NCBI GenBank assembly: GCA_023433515.1 | Contig: JAEZCN010000089.1 | Coordinates: forward strand, 1-27,003 | DNA: 27,003 nt | Direction: 5' to 3' | DNA from: Pseudomonadota bacterium | Lineage (GTDB): Bacteria; Pseudomonadota; Gammaproteobacteria; Steroidobacterales; Steroidobacteraceae | Part shown: positions 16,669 to 24,496 of the stretch, piece by piece | Numbering within the stretch: the stretch's first letter is position 1 | How the letters are laid out: the number at the start of each line of letters is the position of its first letter | Notes under the pieces: model-generated | Seen by the model: only the letters and a program-made list of their open reading frames with translations | What the model was told of the DNA's origin: nothing | Database searches by the model: none | Translations under genes and position numbers: made by a program

Positions 16669-18365
16669 CAGAAACTCTTCTTGGTCTCGATGAGGAACTG
16701 GACGTTTCGGATGGACGAGTCACCGTCGAGCGGGAATGCGACGTCGAAGTGCAGAACGTTGCCGAGCGCCGAGCGGTTGTTGCCGAGGCGCAGTCCAAAG
16801 CCGACGTCCTTGAGCACGCCTTGCGACGGCGCGCCGAGCGGGTCGCGTCCGAACGTCGCACCGACGTCGGCGAACACGGCGGCGCCGACATTGAAGAGCT
16901 GGAAGGGATACCAGTCGGTGAAGAAGCGCTGTTCCGCCGTGATCAGCCAGCGCCCCTCCCCGGCCTGGTAGCGCAGTGGATAGCCGCGCAGGCCGTTGTC
17001 GCCGCCGAGCAGGAGCTGGTGATCGACGTCGAGGTTCTGCCCGGCTTCCGCCGACGCGCCGAGATACAGGACGCGGCGCGGGGACTGACGGAAGTAGTAC
17101 CGGGCGGAGGCGCCCAACAATCCATCCGCGATGTCGCCTTCTGCGACGCGTCCCTGCGTACCGAGACTCAGGAACAGTGTCTGGCGTTCGCCGAACGACA
17201 GGCCGTTCGACAACTTGCCGGAGAACACGAACGCGTCGCGGTCGGAACCCAGCGTCTTGCCGGCGAAGCCCAGCTGAGCAAGCGCGTACCAGCCGAGCGA
17301 GAAGTCCTCGACCTTCCCTATCTGGTCGCGGTTGCGTGCGGTGCGAAAATCGTCCTCGACCCATTCCGCCGCCACCCACGGATACACGAGGGTCCGGTCT
17401 GACGGCAGCAGTTGCGGAACCACATCATCGACCGGGTCGAACTCGTGCTGCTCGTAGGTGAACCCGAACGTGAAGCGGCGCGTCCAGTTTCCGACCCGCC
17501 CGCGCGACCTTCCCCAGTAGATGGACGTAACTCTCTCCCGCGTCTCGAAGCGATCGACCACCTCGCCGAGGTCGTAGCGCGAGTCGACGCGCTGGTCGTC
17601 GGTGAACGCGACGCCGGCCGCCCAGCGGGCGTCGAGCGCGTAGAACGGCCGCTCGAGCGAGAACTCGGCGAGACGTCCGTCGCTGTTGTCCGAATAGCCC
17701 GCCGCGAGGTCCCACCAGGACTCGCCGAGCTGGCGGTCGCGGTAGTGGATGAATTTCGAATCGCGATCGACTCCCGACTTGAGGCCGACGCCCAGCTGCG
17801 TGCCGAGCCCGAGAAAGTTGAGGTCCTCGAGCTCGAAGCCGGCGGTGTTCTTGCCGCCGTGTCGGCCGAAGGAGATGCCGGGATTGAACGTCCACACATC
17901 CTGCGTCGTGACTTCGACGTCGACGACCCCGTCGCGATACGCGACGGGGCGCACGCGCGCTTCGCGCAGGTAGCGTGTATCGCGCAGGATGCGCGCCGAT
18001 TCTGCCAGTTGCTCGGGCCGGTACGGATCGCCGCTCTTGAACAGCAATTGCGTTTCGATCGTGGAGTCGCGCGTCGGCACGTGCAGCCGGTTCGCGGCGC
18101 GCGCGAGTACCGTGTTCTCGTCCTGGTGATCGAGATCGAACAGATCACGGCCATTCAGATGAATCGTCCCGATGCGCGCGCCCAGCCGCTCCAGCTCCGC
18201 ATCGGAGGGCACGCCCGGAGGACGCGATTCTTCGGGCCGCGGCGCGCGAGCATTGAAACTGGGAAGCACCCGTGCAGCCGCGGGCATCGCGCCCGCGGCC
18301 GCCATGGTGATCCCGAGCATCATCGCTGCGAATTTCGCGGACGTTGTCTGCTGGTGGTCCACCAT
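16668..18365 (-). CDS. BamA/TamA-family outer-membrane protein
   Basis: A 565-residue outer-membrane barrel of the Omp85 superfamily. Residues 1-32 are a signal sequence ending in AAA. About 65-155 contain one recognisable POTRA-like domain (STIETQLLFKSGDPYRPEQL then VRPVAYRDGVVDVEV). From about 160 the sequence alternates as beta strands, with the conserved loop-6 motif GLRGYP at about 455-462 and a terminal Phe. This is shorter than BamA (five POTRA) or TamA (three), so it is unlikely to be the general assembly factor. A dedicated transporter or lipid-handling role is possible. It sits between a TonB receptor (54-bp gap) and the EptA-type gene (one-base overlap), an unusual context. The start could alternatively be one of the Met codons at residues 15-16. 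Confidence 0.85.
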   Translation of the reverse strand: MVDHQQTTSAKFAAMMLGITMAAAGAMPAAARVLPSFNARAPRPEESRPPGVPSDAELERLGARIGTIHLNGRDLFDLDHQDENTVLARAANRLHVPTRDSTIETQLLFKSGDPYRPEQLAESARILRDTRYLREARVRPVAYRDGVVDVEVTTQDVWTFNPGISFGRHGGKNTAGFELEDLNFLGLGTQLGVGLKSGVDRDSKFIHYRDRQLGESWWDLAAGYSDNSDGRLAEFSLERPFYALDARWAAGVAFTDDQRVDSRYDLGEVVDRFETRERVTSIYWGRSRGRVGNWTRRFTFGFTYEQHEFDPVDDVVPQLLPSDRTLVYPWVAAEWVEDDFRTARNRDQIGKVEDFSLGWYALAQLGFAGKTLGSDRDAFVFSGKLSNGLSFGERQTLFLSLGTQGRVAEGDIADGLLGASARYYFRQSPRRVLYLGASAEAGQNLDVDHQLLLGGDNGLRGYPLRYQAGEGRWLITAEQRFFTDWYPFQLFNVGAAVFADVGATFGRDPLGAPSQGVLKDVGFGLRLGNNRSALGNVLHFDVAFPLDGDSSIRNVQFLIETKKSF

Positions 18366-18419
18366 GCGCGGTGAGACGTCTCCGCCGCGCCGAATCCGTC
18401 GCGCCTTCAGCGCACGTCG

Positions 18420-20702
18420 CTAGTCCGGTTTTCCCCAGGTATAGGAAAAGCCGATGTTCACGATGGCCGGCAGCCAGTGATCGGTGTCGATCTCCAGCAG
18501 ACCATCGGCCCCGCGGGAGATCGCGGAACAACATGCGTTTTCCGTATTCGCTGCGTTGGTCGCTTCGAGCACGATCTTGAAATCGCCCGTGGCATGCGGC
18601 CAGGTCCAGCTGCCGCGCAAGTCGAAGGTGTAGTAATCGCGCCAGCGCTCGTCGTTGCGATTGCCGACCAGGAGCGTGTCCGGTTCACCCATCGCCGACA
18701 CGACCGCGAGCGGCGTGCGTGGCCACCCGCGATGCCAGCCCGCGAGTGCGGAAATGCTGGCGCGCGAGCCGCGCCACGCCAGGCCGAGCGTGGCCGCCAA
18801 AGGCTGGTCCCAACTGCGCAACACGTCGCCATCACCGATGTCGTCCGCGACGCGCGACCAGCTCAGTGTCGTCCATCCCGTGACGCGCGCGGTGAACGGC
18901 TTGCGGACACTGAACTCGAGGCCCGAACTTTCCGACCGCGACGGTTCGACGCGGATCCGGTCGGGCGCCAGGTCTGGCAGGAACGATAGCGGACCGAGTT
19001 GGCTGTCGAAGTACGGCGCCGTGGTCGTCCAGCGCTTGGTATACAGCTCGAGCCCCAACTGCGTCTCGCCCGGTGTCTCGTAAGTGAGTCCGACGATGGT
19101 GTGCACTGCCACCTGCGCCGAGTCGGCAGCGGCTTGGGCTTCCTCGACGCGCCACTCCTCGACGTGTTGCGCCTGTGTGAATCGGCCCGCGGAAGCATAA
19201 AGTCGCAGGCGATCGCTCACGTCGTAGCGCAGGTTCAGGCGCGGGCTGAATTGGGTGTTGTCGCCGCCGAGGTTGTAGTGCTGTCCATCGAGCCGCACGC
19301 CGATCTCGGCCTCGAAGTTCTCCCACTTCTGGCGTCGCGCCGCGTGCAGCGCGTAGGTGAATACGCGTGGCCGCGAGGCGGTAGTCAGGTCGTTCGCGAC
19401 ACTGCGGTCAAACGCGGCCGCCACGGCCGGATCGTAGAGCGCGGTGCGCGTGTATTCGTACTCGGCGTGCGAAATGGCCGCTTCGCCGCCAAACGTGTAG
19501 GTGACGTCAGGGCCGCGGGCGAGCGTCCACACGTTGTCGAGCTCGATGCGCTCGAAGTCCGACGTCTCGGCGAGCGAGCCGCTCGCGACGCCCGGGTTGT
19601 CGAGGATGCCGTCGCGATGCCGGTGCGAATTCGTGAGCACCGCCGTCGCCCGGGTGCGCAACGATGGACCGAATTCCCGCTCGCGCGCGAGCCACAGGTA
19701 CTCGTCGCGATAGGTCGCGTTGGCGATTTCCTCGTCGCCCTGATTGCCGAGTTCGATGCGGTCGTCGAGCAGCAGCCAACCCAGCGTCCACGCGCCGTCG
19801 TCCTGGTTCCAGCGCAGACGTCCGAGCGAATCGCTGAATTGCGGTCGTCCGAAGTCGTCCTCGATCGGGTCGAGCAGATCGAGCGTGCTGCGCCGGGCCG
19901 CGGCGACCCATTCGACCGGCCAGCGTTCGCTGCGCCCCGTCGACGATACGCCCGCCGAGATCAGGCTGGCGGCGGCGCGATTCTCGTACCCCGCGACGCG
20001 CGACGGCGCGTCGATGGCGATGACGCCGCCCGAACGTGTGCCATAACGCACGGGAAAGCCGCCGCTGAAAACTTCGACGCGCTCGATCGTCGCCGGATCG
20101 ATCGCGCTGATCAGGCTCTGGAAATTCTTGAGATGAAAAGGATCGAGCAGCGTGACGTCGTCGTATCGCACGAGCACGTCGTCGCTGAGCGAGCCGCGGA
20201 TGTACGGGCGGCCCGAAACGTTCGTCGCGAGCCCGGGCAGCGAACGCAGCGCGCGCAACGCATCGTCGTGACTGCCGGGCACCATTTCGATGTCGGTCGT
20301 GGACATCTCGCGCGGCTCGCCGACGCCGCGCGCGGCGATCGAGTAGCGGCTCGCGTAGACGGAGATTTCCTGCAGCGGCTCGTCGGCGGGCGACTGAGCG
20401 ACTGGCGGCGGCTCCGGCCGCACCACCACGTAGCGATTGGGCGCGAGCTCGCGCAGTGCCAGGCCATGCGATGCGAGCGCCGTCCGGGCGCGCTGCAAGG
20501 GGGTTCCCTGCAATCCTGCGGGCGCCTCGAGTCCCGGCGGGACGAGATCGGAGCTGTAGATCACGTCGACGCCCTGCGCTTCGAGTTCGCGCAACAACGC
20601 GTCGACGGTGCGCACCGCTGCGCCGTCGGCGGCCCACAGGGCCGCCGAAAACACCAGCAAAAACATCGTGCAGGTTCTAACCAGGCGGTCGCGCGGTCTC
20701 AC
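18420..20702 (-). CDS. TonB-dependent receptor with N-terminal STN signalling domain
   Basis: A 760-residue outer-membrane receptor. After a signal peptide (residues 1-25) comes a secretin/TonB short N-terminal domain (about 30-95, TVDALLRELEAQGVDVIYSS), the part that contacts a FecR-type anti-sigma factor. A TonB-box-like EISVYAS lies at 113-119 and the plug follows (RALRSLPGLATNVSGRPYIRGS); the rest is barrel. The ligand is unknown and no siderophore-specific clue is visible. I use the GTG at 20702 because its basic leader (MRPRDRLVRT) makes a proper signal peptide; the ATG at 20666 would leave only a hydrophobic stub. With the GTG the gene overlaps fecR by 26 bp. It ends WGKPD rather than in the usual aromatic residue. 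Confidence 0.92.
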   Translation of the reverse strand: MRPRDRLVRTCTMFLLVFSAALWAADGAAVRTVDALLRELEAQGVDVIYSSDLVPPGLEAPAGLQGTPLQRARTALASHGLALRELAPNRYVVVRPEPPPVAQSPADEPLQEISVYASRYSIAARGVGEPREMSTTDIEMVPGSHDDALRALRSLPGLATNVSGRPYIRGSLSDDVLVRYDDVTLLDPFHLKNFQSLISAIDPATIERVEVFSGGFPVRYGTRSGGVIAIDAPSRVAGYENRAAASLISAGVSSTGRSERWPVEWVAAARRSTLDLLDPIEDDFGRPQFSDSLGRLRWNQDDGAWTLGWLLLDDRIELGNQGDEEIANATYRDEYLWLAREREFGPSLRTRATAVLTNSHRHRDGILDNPGVASGSLAETSDFERIELDNVWTLARGPDVTYTFGGEAAISHAEYEYTRTALYDPAVAAAFDRSVANDLTTASRPRVFTYALHAARRQKWENFEAEIGVRLDGQHYNLGGDNTQFSPRLNLRYDVSDRLRLYASAGRFTQAQHVEEWRVEEAQAAADSAQVAVHTIVGLTYETPGETQLGLELYTKRWTTTAPYFDSQLGPLSFLPDLAPDRIRVEPSRSESSGLEFSVRKPFTARVTGWTTLSWSRVADDIGDGDVLRSWDQPLAATLGLAWRGSRASISALAGWHRGWPRTPLAVVSAMGEPDTLLVGNRNDERWRDYYTFDLRGSWTWPHATGDFKIVLEATNAANTENACCSAISRGADGLLEIDTDHWLPAIVNIGFSYTWGKPD

Positions 20703-21663
20703 GCGCGAAGCTTACGCGGATCGCGTCCGCGCTCACATCGAGGTGCAGAGTGGTCGAGGACATGACCGCCGTGAGCGCCTGCATCGGAGTAAGGCCCCCG
20801 ACATCGCCGTGCGTACGGATGGCAGCGATCTGCTCCCGGGTCTGCTCGTCGGCGACGACGATCTTTCGGCCGGTTTCGCGCGCTACCCAGGCGAGGAACG
20901 CCGCGAGCGGCTGATCCTCGATGTCAATCGCCGGCGCGAGCGCTTCGATCCATATCCACTCCGCGCCGGCGGGATCGATGTCGCGACGCATCACGTTGTG
21001 GTTGCGATCGATGAACACCTCGGTGCCAGCGTCGACCGTGGAATCGCCATCGGCCGCGCTCCACTCGACGCGCCCTTCGCGCACGCGCAGGCGAGTGCCG
21101 CCGTCCACCACCGCCAGCGCGAACTGCGTGCCGACGTGGCGGAACGCGCCGGCATTCGTGACCACGGTGAAGCCGTCGGTCACCGCGCCGCGCGGAATGT
21201 CGACGTACATCTCTCCCGACGAAAGCCGGAGGGAGTTCGCCGCGAGCACCTCGATCCGCGAGTCCGGCGCGATGCGCAGGTTGCCGCCCGCGGGTAGTGA
21301 GACCAGCGATGCGCCATGTACCGCGAAGTCCTCTCCCGCGTGCAATTGCGCGCCGTCGACCAGCTCCTGGTCCGGCCACCAGCCCCGAACGCGCTCGACT
21401 CCCGGCGCCTGCGCGCGCGCGAGCTGCCCCACGGTCGGTCCCGACTGCGCCCCTGGCCCGATTGCGACGCCGACCGCGCCAAGGGCGATCCCCACCAACG
21501 CCGCCGCGGCGATCGCGGGCCACCAGTGCCGCGCGGGACGCTGCGCGATGGTGGCGCGCCATTCGGCTTCGGTTGCCTTGCGAATTCGTCGCAGCGCTTC
21601 GGCGGATAGCGCGGGGGTCCGCAGGCTGTCGCGTAAGGCGCGTTCGGCTTCGTCTTCGTTCAT
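20677..21663 (-). CDS. FecR-family anti-sigma regulator
   Basis: A 328-residue inner-membrane regulator that should relay the receptor state to the sigma factor. Residues 1-47 form a short cytoplasmic sigma-binding segment, a single membrane helix spans about 48-70, and the periplasmic FecR domain covers about 110-205 (LSSGEMYVDIPRGA, FTVVTNAGAFRHVGTQFAL, RVREGRVEW). The C-terminus (about 250-318, PLAAFLAWVARETGRKIVVA) resembles an STN domain, the likely contact for the receptor's own STN. The ATG at 21663 overlaps the sigma-factor stop as ATGA and has GGGAA upstream. A longer open frame to 21894 lies antisense-phased over the sigma gene and is rejected. Gene order sigma-FecR-receptor is the classical cell-surface-signalling set. 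Confidence 0.93.
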   Translation of the reverse strand: MNEDEAERALRDSLRTPALSAEALRRIRKATEAEWRATIAQRPARHWWPAIAAAALVGIALGAVGVAIGPGAQSGPTVGQLARAQAPGVERVRGWWPDQELVDGAQLHAGEDFAVHGASLVSLPAGGNLRIAPDSRIEVLAANSLRLSSGEMYVDIPRGAVTDGFTVVTNAGAFRHVGTQFALAVVDGGTRLRVREGRVEWSAADGDSTVDAGTEVFIDRNHNVMRRDIDPAGAEWIWIEALAPAIDIEDQPLAAFLAWVARETGRKIVVADEQTREQIAAIRTHGDVGGLTPMQALTAVMSSTTLHLDVSADAIRVSFARETARPPG

Positions 21664-22253
21664 GACGATTCCCGCGTGTTCGGTAGTTCGATCCGCCGGA
21701 CCCAGTCGGCGCGAAACGCCTGCTTCGCGCGTGCGAGCTGCGATTCGGCGGCGCTCTCCGAAATCCCGAGCGTCGCCGCGATCTCGGGCACCGTGAGCTC
21801 GTCTCCGTAGCGCAGCTCCAGGATGCGCGCGTAGTGCGGCGGCAGGCGATTGATCGCAAGCCGCACGGCGTGAATTTCGGATTCGCCCGCGCATTCATCC
21901 AGTGGATCCCGGAAATCCGTGAGCTGGATGACGGTGGCCGTGGGCTTCTCGGTCAGCTCCTCGAGACTTTGCATCGCGGGCTGGCGCGCCGCCTTGCGCC
22001 GCGCGTCGGCGAGATGATTGCGGCTGATCTGGCACAACCAGGTGAAGAGCGAAGCGCCTCCGCGAAACGTCGCGAGCCCGCGCATGGCATTGATCATCGT
22101 CATCTGCACCACGTCCTCGATTCCGGCGGCGTTGAGCGAACTGCGGCGAGCGACGAACGCCGCCAGACGCGCCGCATACGCCTCGAAGAACCGGTCGAAG
22201 GCGCGTTGCTCGCCCCGGCGCATCCGGTCGACCAGATCCAGCTCATCCGACAC
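21660..22253 (-). CDS. ECF-type RNA polymerase sigma factor (FecI-like)
   Basis: A 197-residue extracytoplasmic-function sigma factor. Region 2 covers about residues 15-90 (FDRFFEAYAARLAAFVARRS, then IEDVVQMTMINAM and SLFTWLCQISRNHLAD, typical of core-binding and -10 recognition). Region 4 covers about 128-182 and ends in the helix-turn-helix ELTVPEIAATLGISESAAESQLARAK, which reads the -35. It is the first gene of the long minus-strand operon, overlaps fecR by four bases and is probably held inactive by it until the TonB receptor is occupied. The mirrored promoter-like element upstream (22281-22340) suggests it also drives its own operon and the divergent PAP2 gene. Confidence 0.94.
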   Translation of the reverse strand: MSDELDLVDRMRRGEQRAFDRFFEAYAARLAAFVARRSSLNAAGIEDVVQMTMINAMRGLATFRGGASLFTWLCQISRNHLADARRKAARQPAMQSLEELTEKPTATVIQLTDFRDPLDECAGESEIHAVRLAINRLPPHYARILELRYGDELTVPEIAATLGISESAAESQLARAKQAFRADWVRRIELPNTRESS

Positions 22254-22280
22254 TCGCTCACCTCGTCACTGTTCACGCCC

Positions 22281-22340
22281 TTAGACGTCGCCACGATTCC
22301 GATCCCGTCGCACCGGGGTTCCGGGGAAAGTTGCGTCTAA
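22281..22340. promoter_or_regulatory. Mirrored promoter-like elements between sigma operon and PAP2 gene
   Basis: TTAGACG at 22281-22287 and CGTCTAA at 22334-22340 are exact complements. Read outward, each GTCTAA is preceded by CGGGRT with a 15-base spacer: CGGGAT for the sigma operon on the minus strand, CGGGGT for PAP2 on the plus strand. CGTC/GTCTAA is a familiar -10 form for ECF sigma factors, but the -35-like part is not the usual GGAAC type. Starts of transcription predicted about seven bases downstream would leave leaders of roughly 15-21 bases before the two chosen start codons. Confidence 0.4.
22298..22322 (-). promoter_or_regulatory. Alternative ECF promoter candidate for the sigma operon
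   Basis: On the minus strand GGAACC (22322-22317) is followed after 15 bases by CGGA (22301-22298). The GGAACC -35 is the standard ECF form, but the -10 is a poor match to CGTC/CGTT. It competes with the mirrored element as the autoregulatory promoter of the sigma gene. Confidence 0.22.
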
Positions 22341-22362
22341 CGACCGGATGAAAGGTACTCCA

Positions 22363-23106
22363 ATGCCAGCCGCGCCGGCTTTCTGGCGCACGCATGCGCT
22401 GTGGCCCGCTCTCGCGTTCGCGCTGGCCTTCGTGTGCATATTCGAGCTCGACCTCGATCGCATGCTGGCGCACGCGTGGTTCTTCGATGCGGCGACGCAA
22501 CGCTGGCTGGGCAGCGGCGCCGGGGCCTGGTGGGCGCGCGATCTCATTCATTCGGGCGGACGCTGGCTGATGCGCCTGGTGGCGTCAGTGGCCTTCACCG
22601 CATGGGTCCTTTCGTTGTTTTTCGAGCGCTGGCGGCATTGGCGCCGGGACGCGGGCTTCGTGGTCGGCGCCATCGTGCTGTCGGTGGCGCTGGTCGGTGG
22701 CCTCAAGAGCGTCACGAACGTCGATTGTCCCTGGAATCTGGACGGGTTCGGCGGCGACCGGCCCTACATCGCGCTGCTCGCCGACCGTCCGGATGAGCTG
22801 CCGCGTGCAAAATGTTTCCCCGGCGCGCATTCGTCATCCGGGTTCGCGCTGATTTGCGGATATTTCGTACTTCGTACCCGCTCGCGGCGGCGGTCGCGCA
22901 TGGCGCTCGCGGCGGGCGTTCTCGCCGGCCTCGTGTTCGCGATCGGGCAGGAAGCCCGCGGCGCGCACTTTCTCTCGCACGATCTCGCCGCGGCCGCGGT
23001 GGTGTGGTTTTCGCAGCTGTTGCTCTATCGGCGATTCATGATGAATCGCGGGGTGGCCGGAGAAACACCGCGCGCGGCCACGCCGGCGCGGTGCGCCGGC
23101 TCATGA
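22363..23106 (+). CDS. PAP2-family membrane phosphatase
   Basis: A 247-residue inner-membrane phosphatase of the type-2 phosphatidic acid phosphatase superfamily, with several hydrophobic helices. The active-site segments match a bacterial subgroup: LKSVTNVDCPWNLDGFGG (motif 1 variant), CFPGAHSSSGFAL (motif 2, catalytic-type His) and RGAHFLSHDLAAA (motif 3). Motif 2 reads P-G-A-H rather than the usual P-x-G-H. Members remove phosphates from lipid carriers, lipid A or phospholipids; with an EptA-type enzyme in the facing operon, a lipid A or phosphatidylethanolamine-linked substrate is a reasonable guess. I start at the second ATG (22363), seven bases after AAAGG; the ATG at 22348 has no ribosome site and would sit at the predicted transcription start. 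Its stop overlaps the convergent small gene. Confidence 0.86.
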   Translation: MPAAPAFWRTHALWPALAFALAFVCIFELDLDRMLAHAWFFDAATQRWLGSGAGAWWARDLIHSGGRWLMRLVASVAFTAWVLSLFFERWRHWRRDAGFVVGAIVLSVALVGGLKSVTNVDCPWNLDGFGGDRPYIALLADRPDELPRAKCFPGAHSSSGFALICGYFVLRTRSRRRSRMALAAGVLAGLVFAIGQEARGAHFLSHDLAAAAVVWFSQLLLYRRFMMNRGVAGETPRAATPARCAGS

Positions 23107-23313
23107 CGCCGGCGGAGATTCCGACTTCGCCGCCTGCTGACGGCCCATGAACCACAGGATCGCTCCGACGACGATCATCGCGATCCGGATGCCGTTGCCG
23201 ATGCCCGTACCCCAGTTGTCCACCCAGCCGACCAGCATGAATTCCATGTTCATGAAATGAAGGACGAACGAACCCGCTCCCAGCAGCACCAGGAGCCCAC
23301 CGATGTTTTGCAT
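23101..23313 (-). CDS. Small two-helix membrane protein, unknown function
   Basis: A 70-residue protein with hydrophobic segments at about residues 4-20 and 43-60 and a short polar tail. The ATG at 23313 follows an excellent ribosome site (GAGGGGAGAGAC just before it), which favours it over a longer frame reaching 23502. I do not recognise a named family; it resembles the many short membrane proteins with NIGGLLVLLGAGSFVL-like starts. Its stop overlaps the PAP2 stop tail-to-tail in TCATGA, so the two genes share six bases. It lies 113 bp downstream of azlD on the same strand and could be read from that operon. Confidence 0.72.
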   Translation of the reverse strand: MQNIGGLLVLLGAGSFVLHFMNMEFMLVGWVDNWGTGIGNGIRIAMIVVGAILWFMGRQQAAKSESPPAS

Positions 23314-23426
23314 GTCTCTCCCCTCGTCGTGGTTGTAGTAATAGTTATCGTCGACGATCCGACAGTACGCCGCGTGCGTAGTTAGAGCAAGGCGTGCGGG
23401 AGATTCTGGACTCGGTTCAGCCGTCT

Positions 23427-23768
23427 TTACAGATACAGGCGCGCGAGCGAATAAGCCGCCATGCCCGTGAGCAGGCAGCCGATGATGTTCCGCGAGAAAC
23501 ACAGCCAGGCGCCGGCCGCGAATGCGCCGACGAGCCGCGGACCGAACGGGGAAAAATCGTAGTCGTGCGCGGGCCCGTGAATCAGCACGTCGGGCACGAT
23601 GATGGCCGCGAGCGTGCAGACGGGCGCATAACGCAGCGCCGTCTCGACCTTGTGCCCGAGCTTGAGGCGAGTACCCGCGAGCAGGAACGACGTGCGCGTG
23701 ACGAACGTCGTGAGCGCGAGTCCGACGATGACGACCGCGAGCGCGAAGCCGGAAACCGCGTCGTTCAT
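23427..23768 (-). CDS. azlD: AzlD-family branched-chain amino acid exporter subunit
   Basis: A 113-residue membrane protein with about four hydrophobic helices, the small partner of AzlC. The family features TFVTRTSFLLAG near residue 22 and ALRYAPVCTLAAIIVPDVL near 44-62 are present. Together with AzlC it is expected to export leucine, isoleucine, valine or analogues across the inner membrane (as in BrnFE). The ATG overlaps the azlC stop by four bases (ATGA), so the two subunits are translationally coupled. Confidence 0.9.
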   Translation of the reverse strand: MNDAVSGFALAVVIVGLALTTFVTRTSFLLAGTRLKLGHKVETALRYAPVCTLAAIIVPDVLIHGPAHDYDFSPFGPRLVGAFAAGAWLCFSRNIIGCLLTGMAAYSLARLYL

Positions 23769-24496
23769 GCCACCTTCCCGAGCGCGGGCTGACCGGGCTC
23801 GCGCCAGCTGTCGGCGAGCGTCGCGGCGACGATGCCGGCGATCGCGCCGCAAAACAGGCCGAGCTTGAACGGCAAACCGTAGGCGAGCAGCGCGACCAGC
23901 GCGGCCACGACGAATCCGACGAGCGCGGGCCGCGCCTTGAGTGACGGACCCACGAGCGCGATCAACGCGAGCGTGCCCGTGAATTCGAGACCCCATTCCG
24001 TCGGAACGTAGCTGGCCGCCACGATGCCGGTGATCGCGCTCACCTGCCACGTCACCCAGTTGTTCGCGCAGACGCCGCCGAACCACGCATCGCGATGCCG
24101 CGCGGGCAGCGTGTTCTCCATCGCGTGCCGCATGAAGAGCGTGAACGTGAAATCCGTCATGAAGAATCCGAGCGCCGCGCGTTTGCCGCGAGTCTCGTGC
24201 GCGAAGTACGGCCGCAGCGCCGCGCTGTAGATGACGAATCGCAGATTGGTGATGAGGCCCGTGGCGACGATGACCCAGAGCGGCGCGCCCGCGATGATGA
24301 GCGGCAGCGCCGCGAGCTGCGCGGAACCGGCGTAGACGAGCAGCGACATCAGGATGGCCCATGGAACCGCGAGTCCGCCCTTCACCATCGCGACGCCGCT
24401 GACCAGCCCCCACGCGGCGGCGCCGGGCAGCGAGTGCAGGATGGCCCGCTGTCCCTGGCGAAACGCTTCCCGGCGTGTGGGATCGGCGGGGCTCAC
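23765..24496 (-). CDS. azlC: AzlC-family branched-chain amino acid exporter subunit
   Basis: A 243-residue membrane protein with several helices and the AzlC signatures LPGAAAWGLVSGVA near the start, YAGSAQLAALPLI, and NLRFVIYSAALRPYF, followed by FFMTDFTFTLFM. It forms the large subunit of the AzlCD exporter. I place the start at the GTG at 24496, whose GTGA overlaps the gloA stop; an upstream GTG at 24526 would add ten residues and deepen the overlap. The position between gloA and azlD and downstream of acetolactate synthase suggests that branched-chain amino acid synthesis and release are expressed together. Confidence 0.9.
   Translation of the reverse strand: MSPADPTRREAFRQGQRAILHSLPGAAAWGLVSGVAMVKGGLAVPWAILMSLLVYAGSAQLAALPLIIAGAPLWVIVATGLITNLRFVIYSAALRPYFAHETRGKRAALGFFMTDFTFTLFMRHAMENTLPARHRDAWFGGVCANNWVTWQVSAITGIVAASYVPTEWGLEFTGTLALIALVGPSLKARPALVGFVVAALVALLAYGLPFKLGLFCGAIAGIVAATLADSWREPGQPALGKVA

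Noticed and set aside
18999..20765. 588-codon open frame on the plus strand
   Set aside because: It is antisense to the TonB receptor; its translation is Arg/Ala/Val-rich with no domain. Long antisense frames are common at this GC content.
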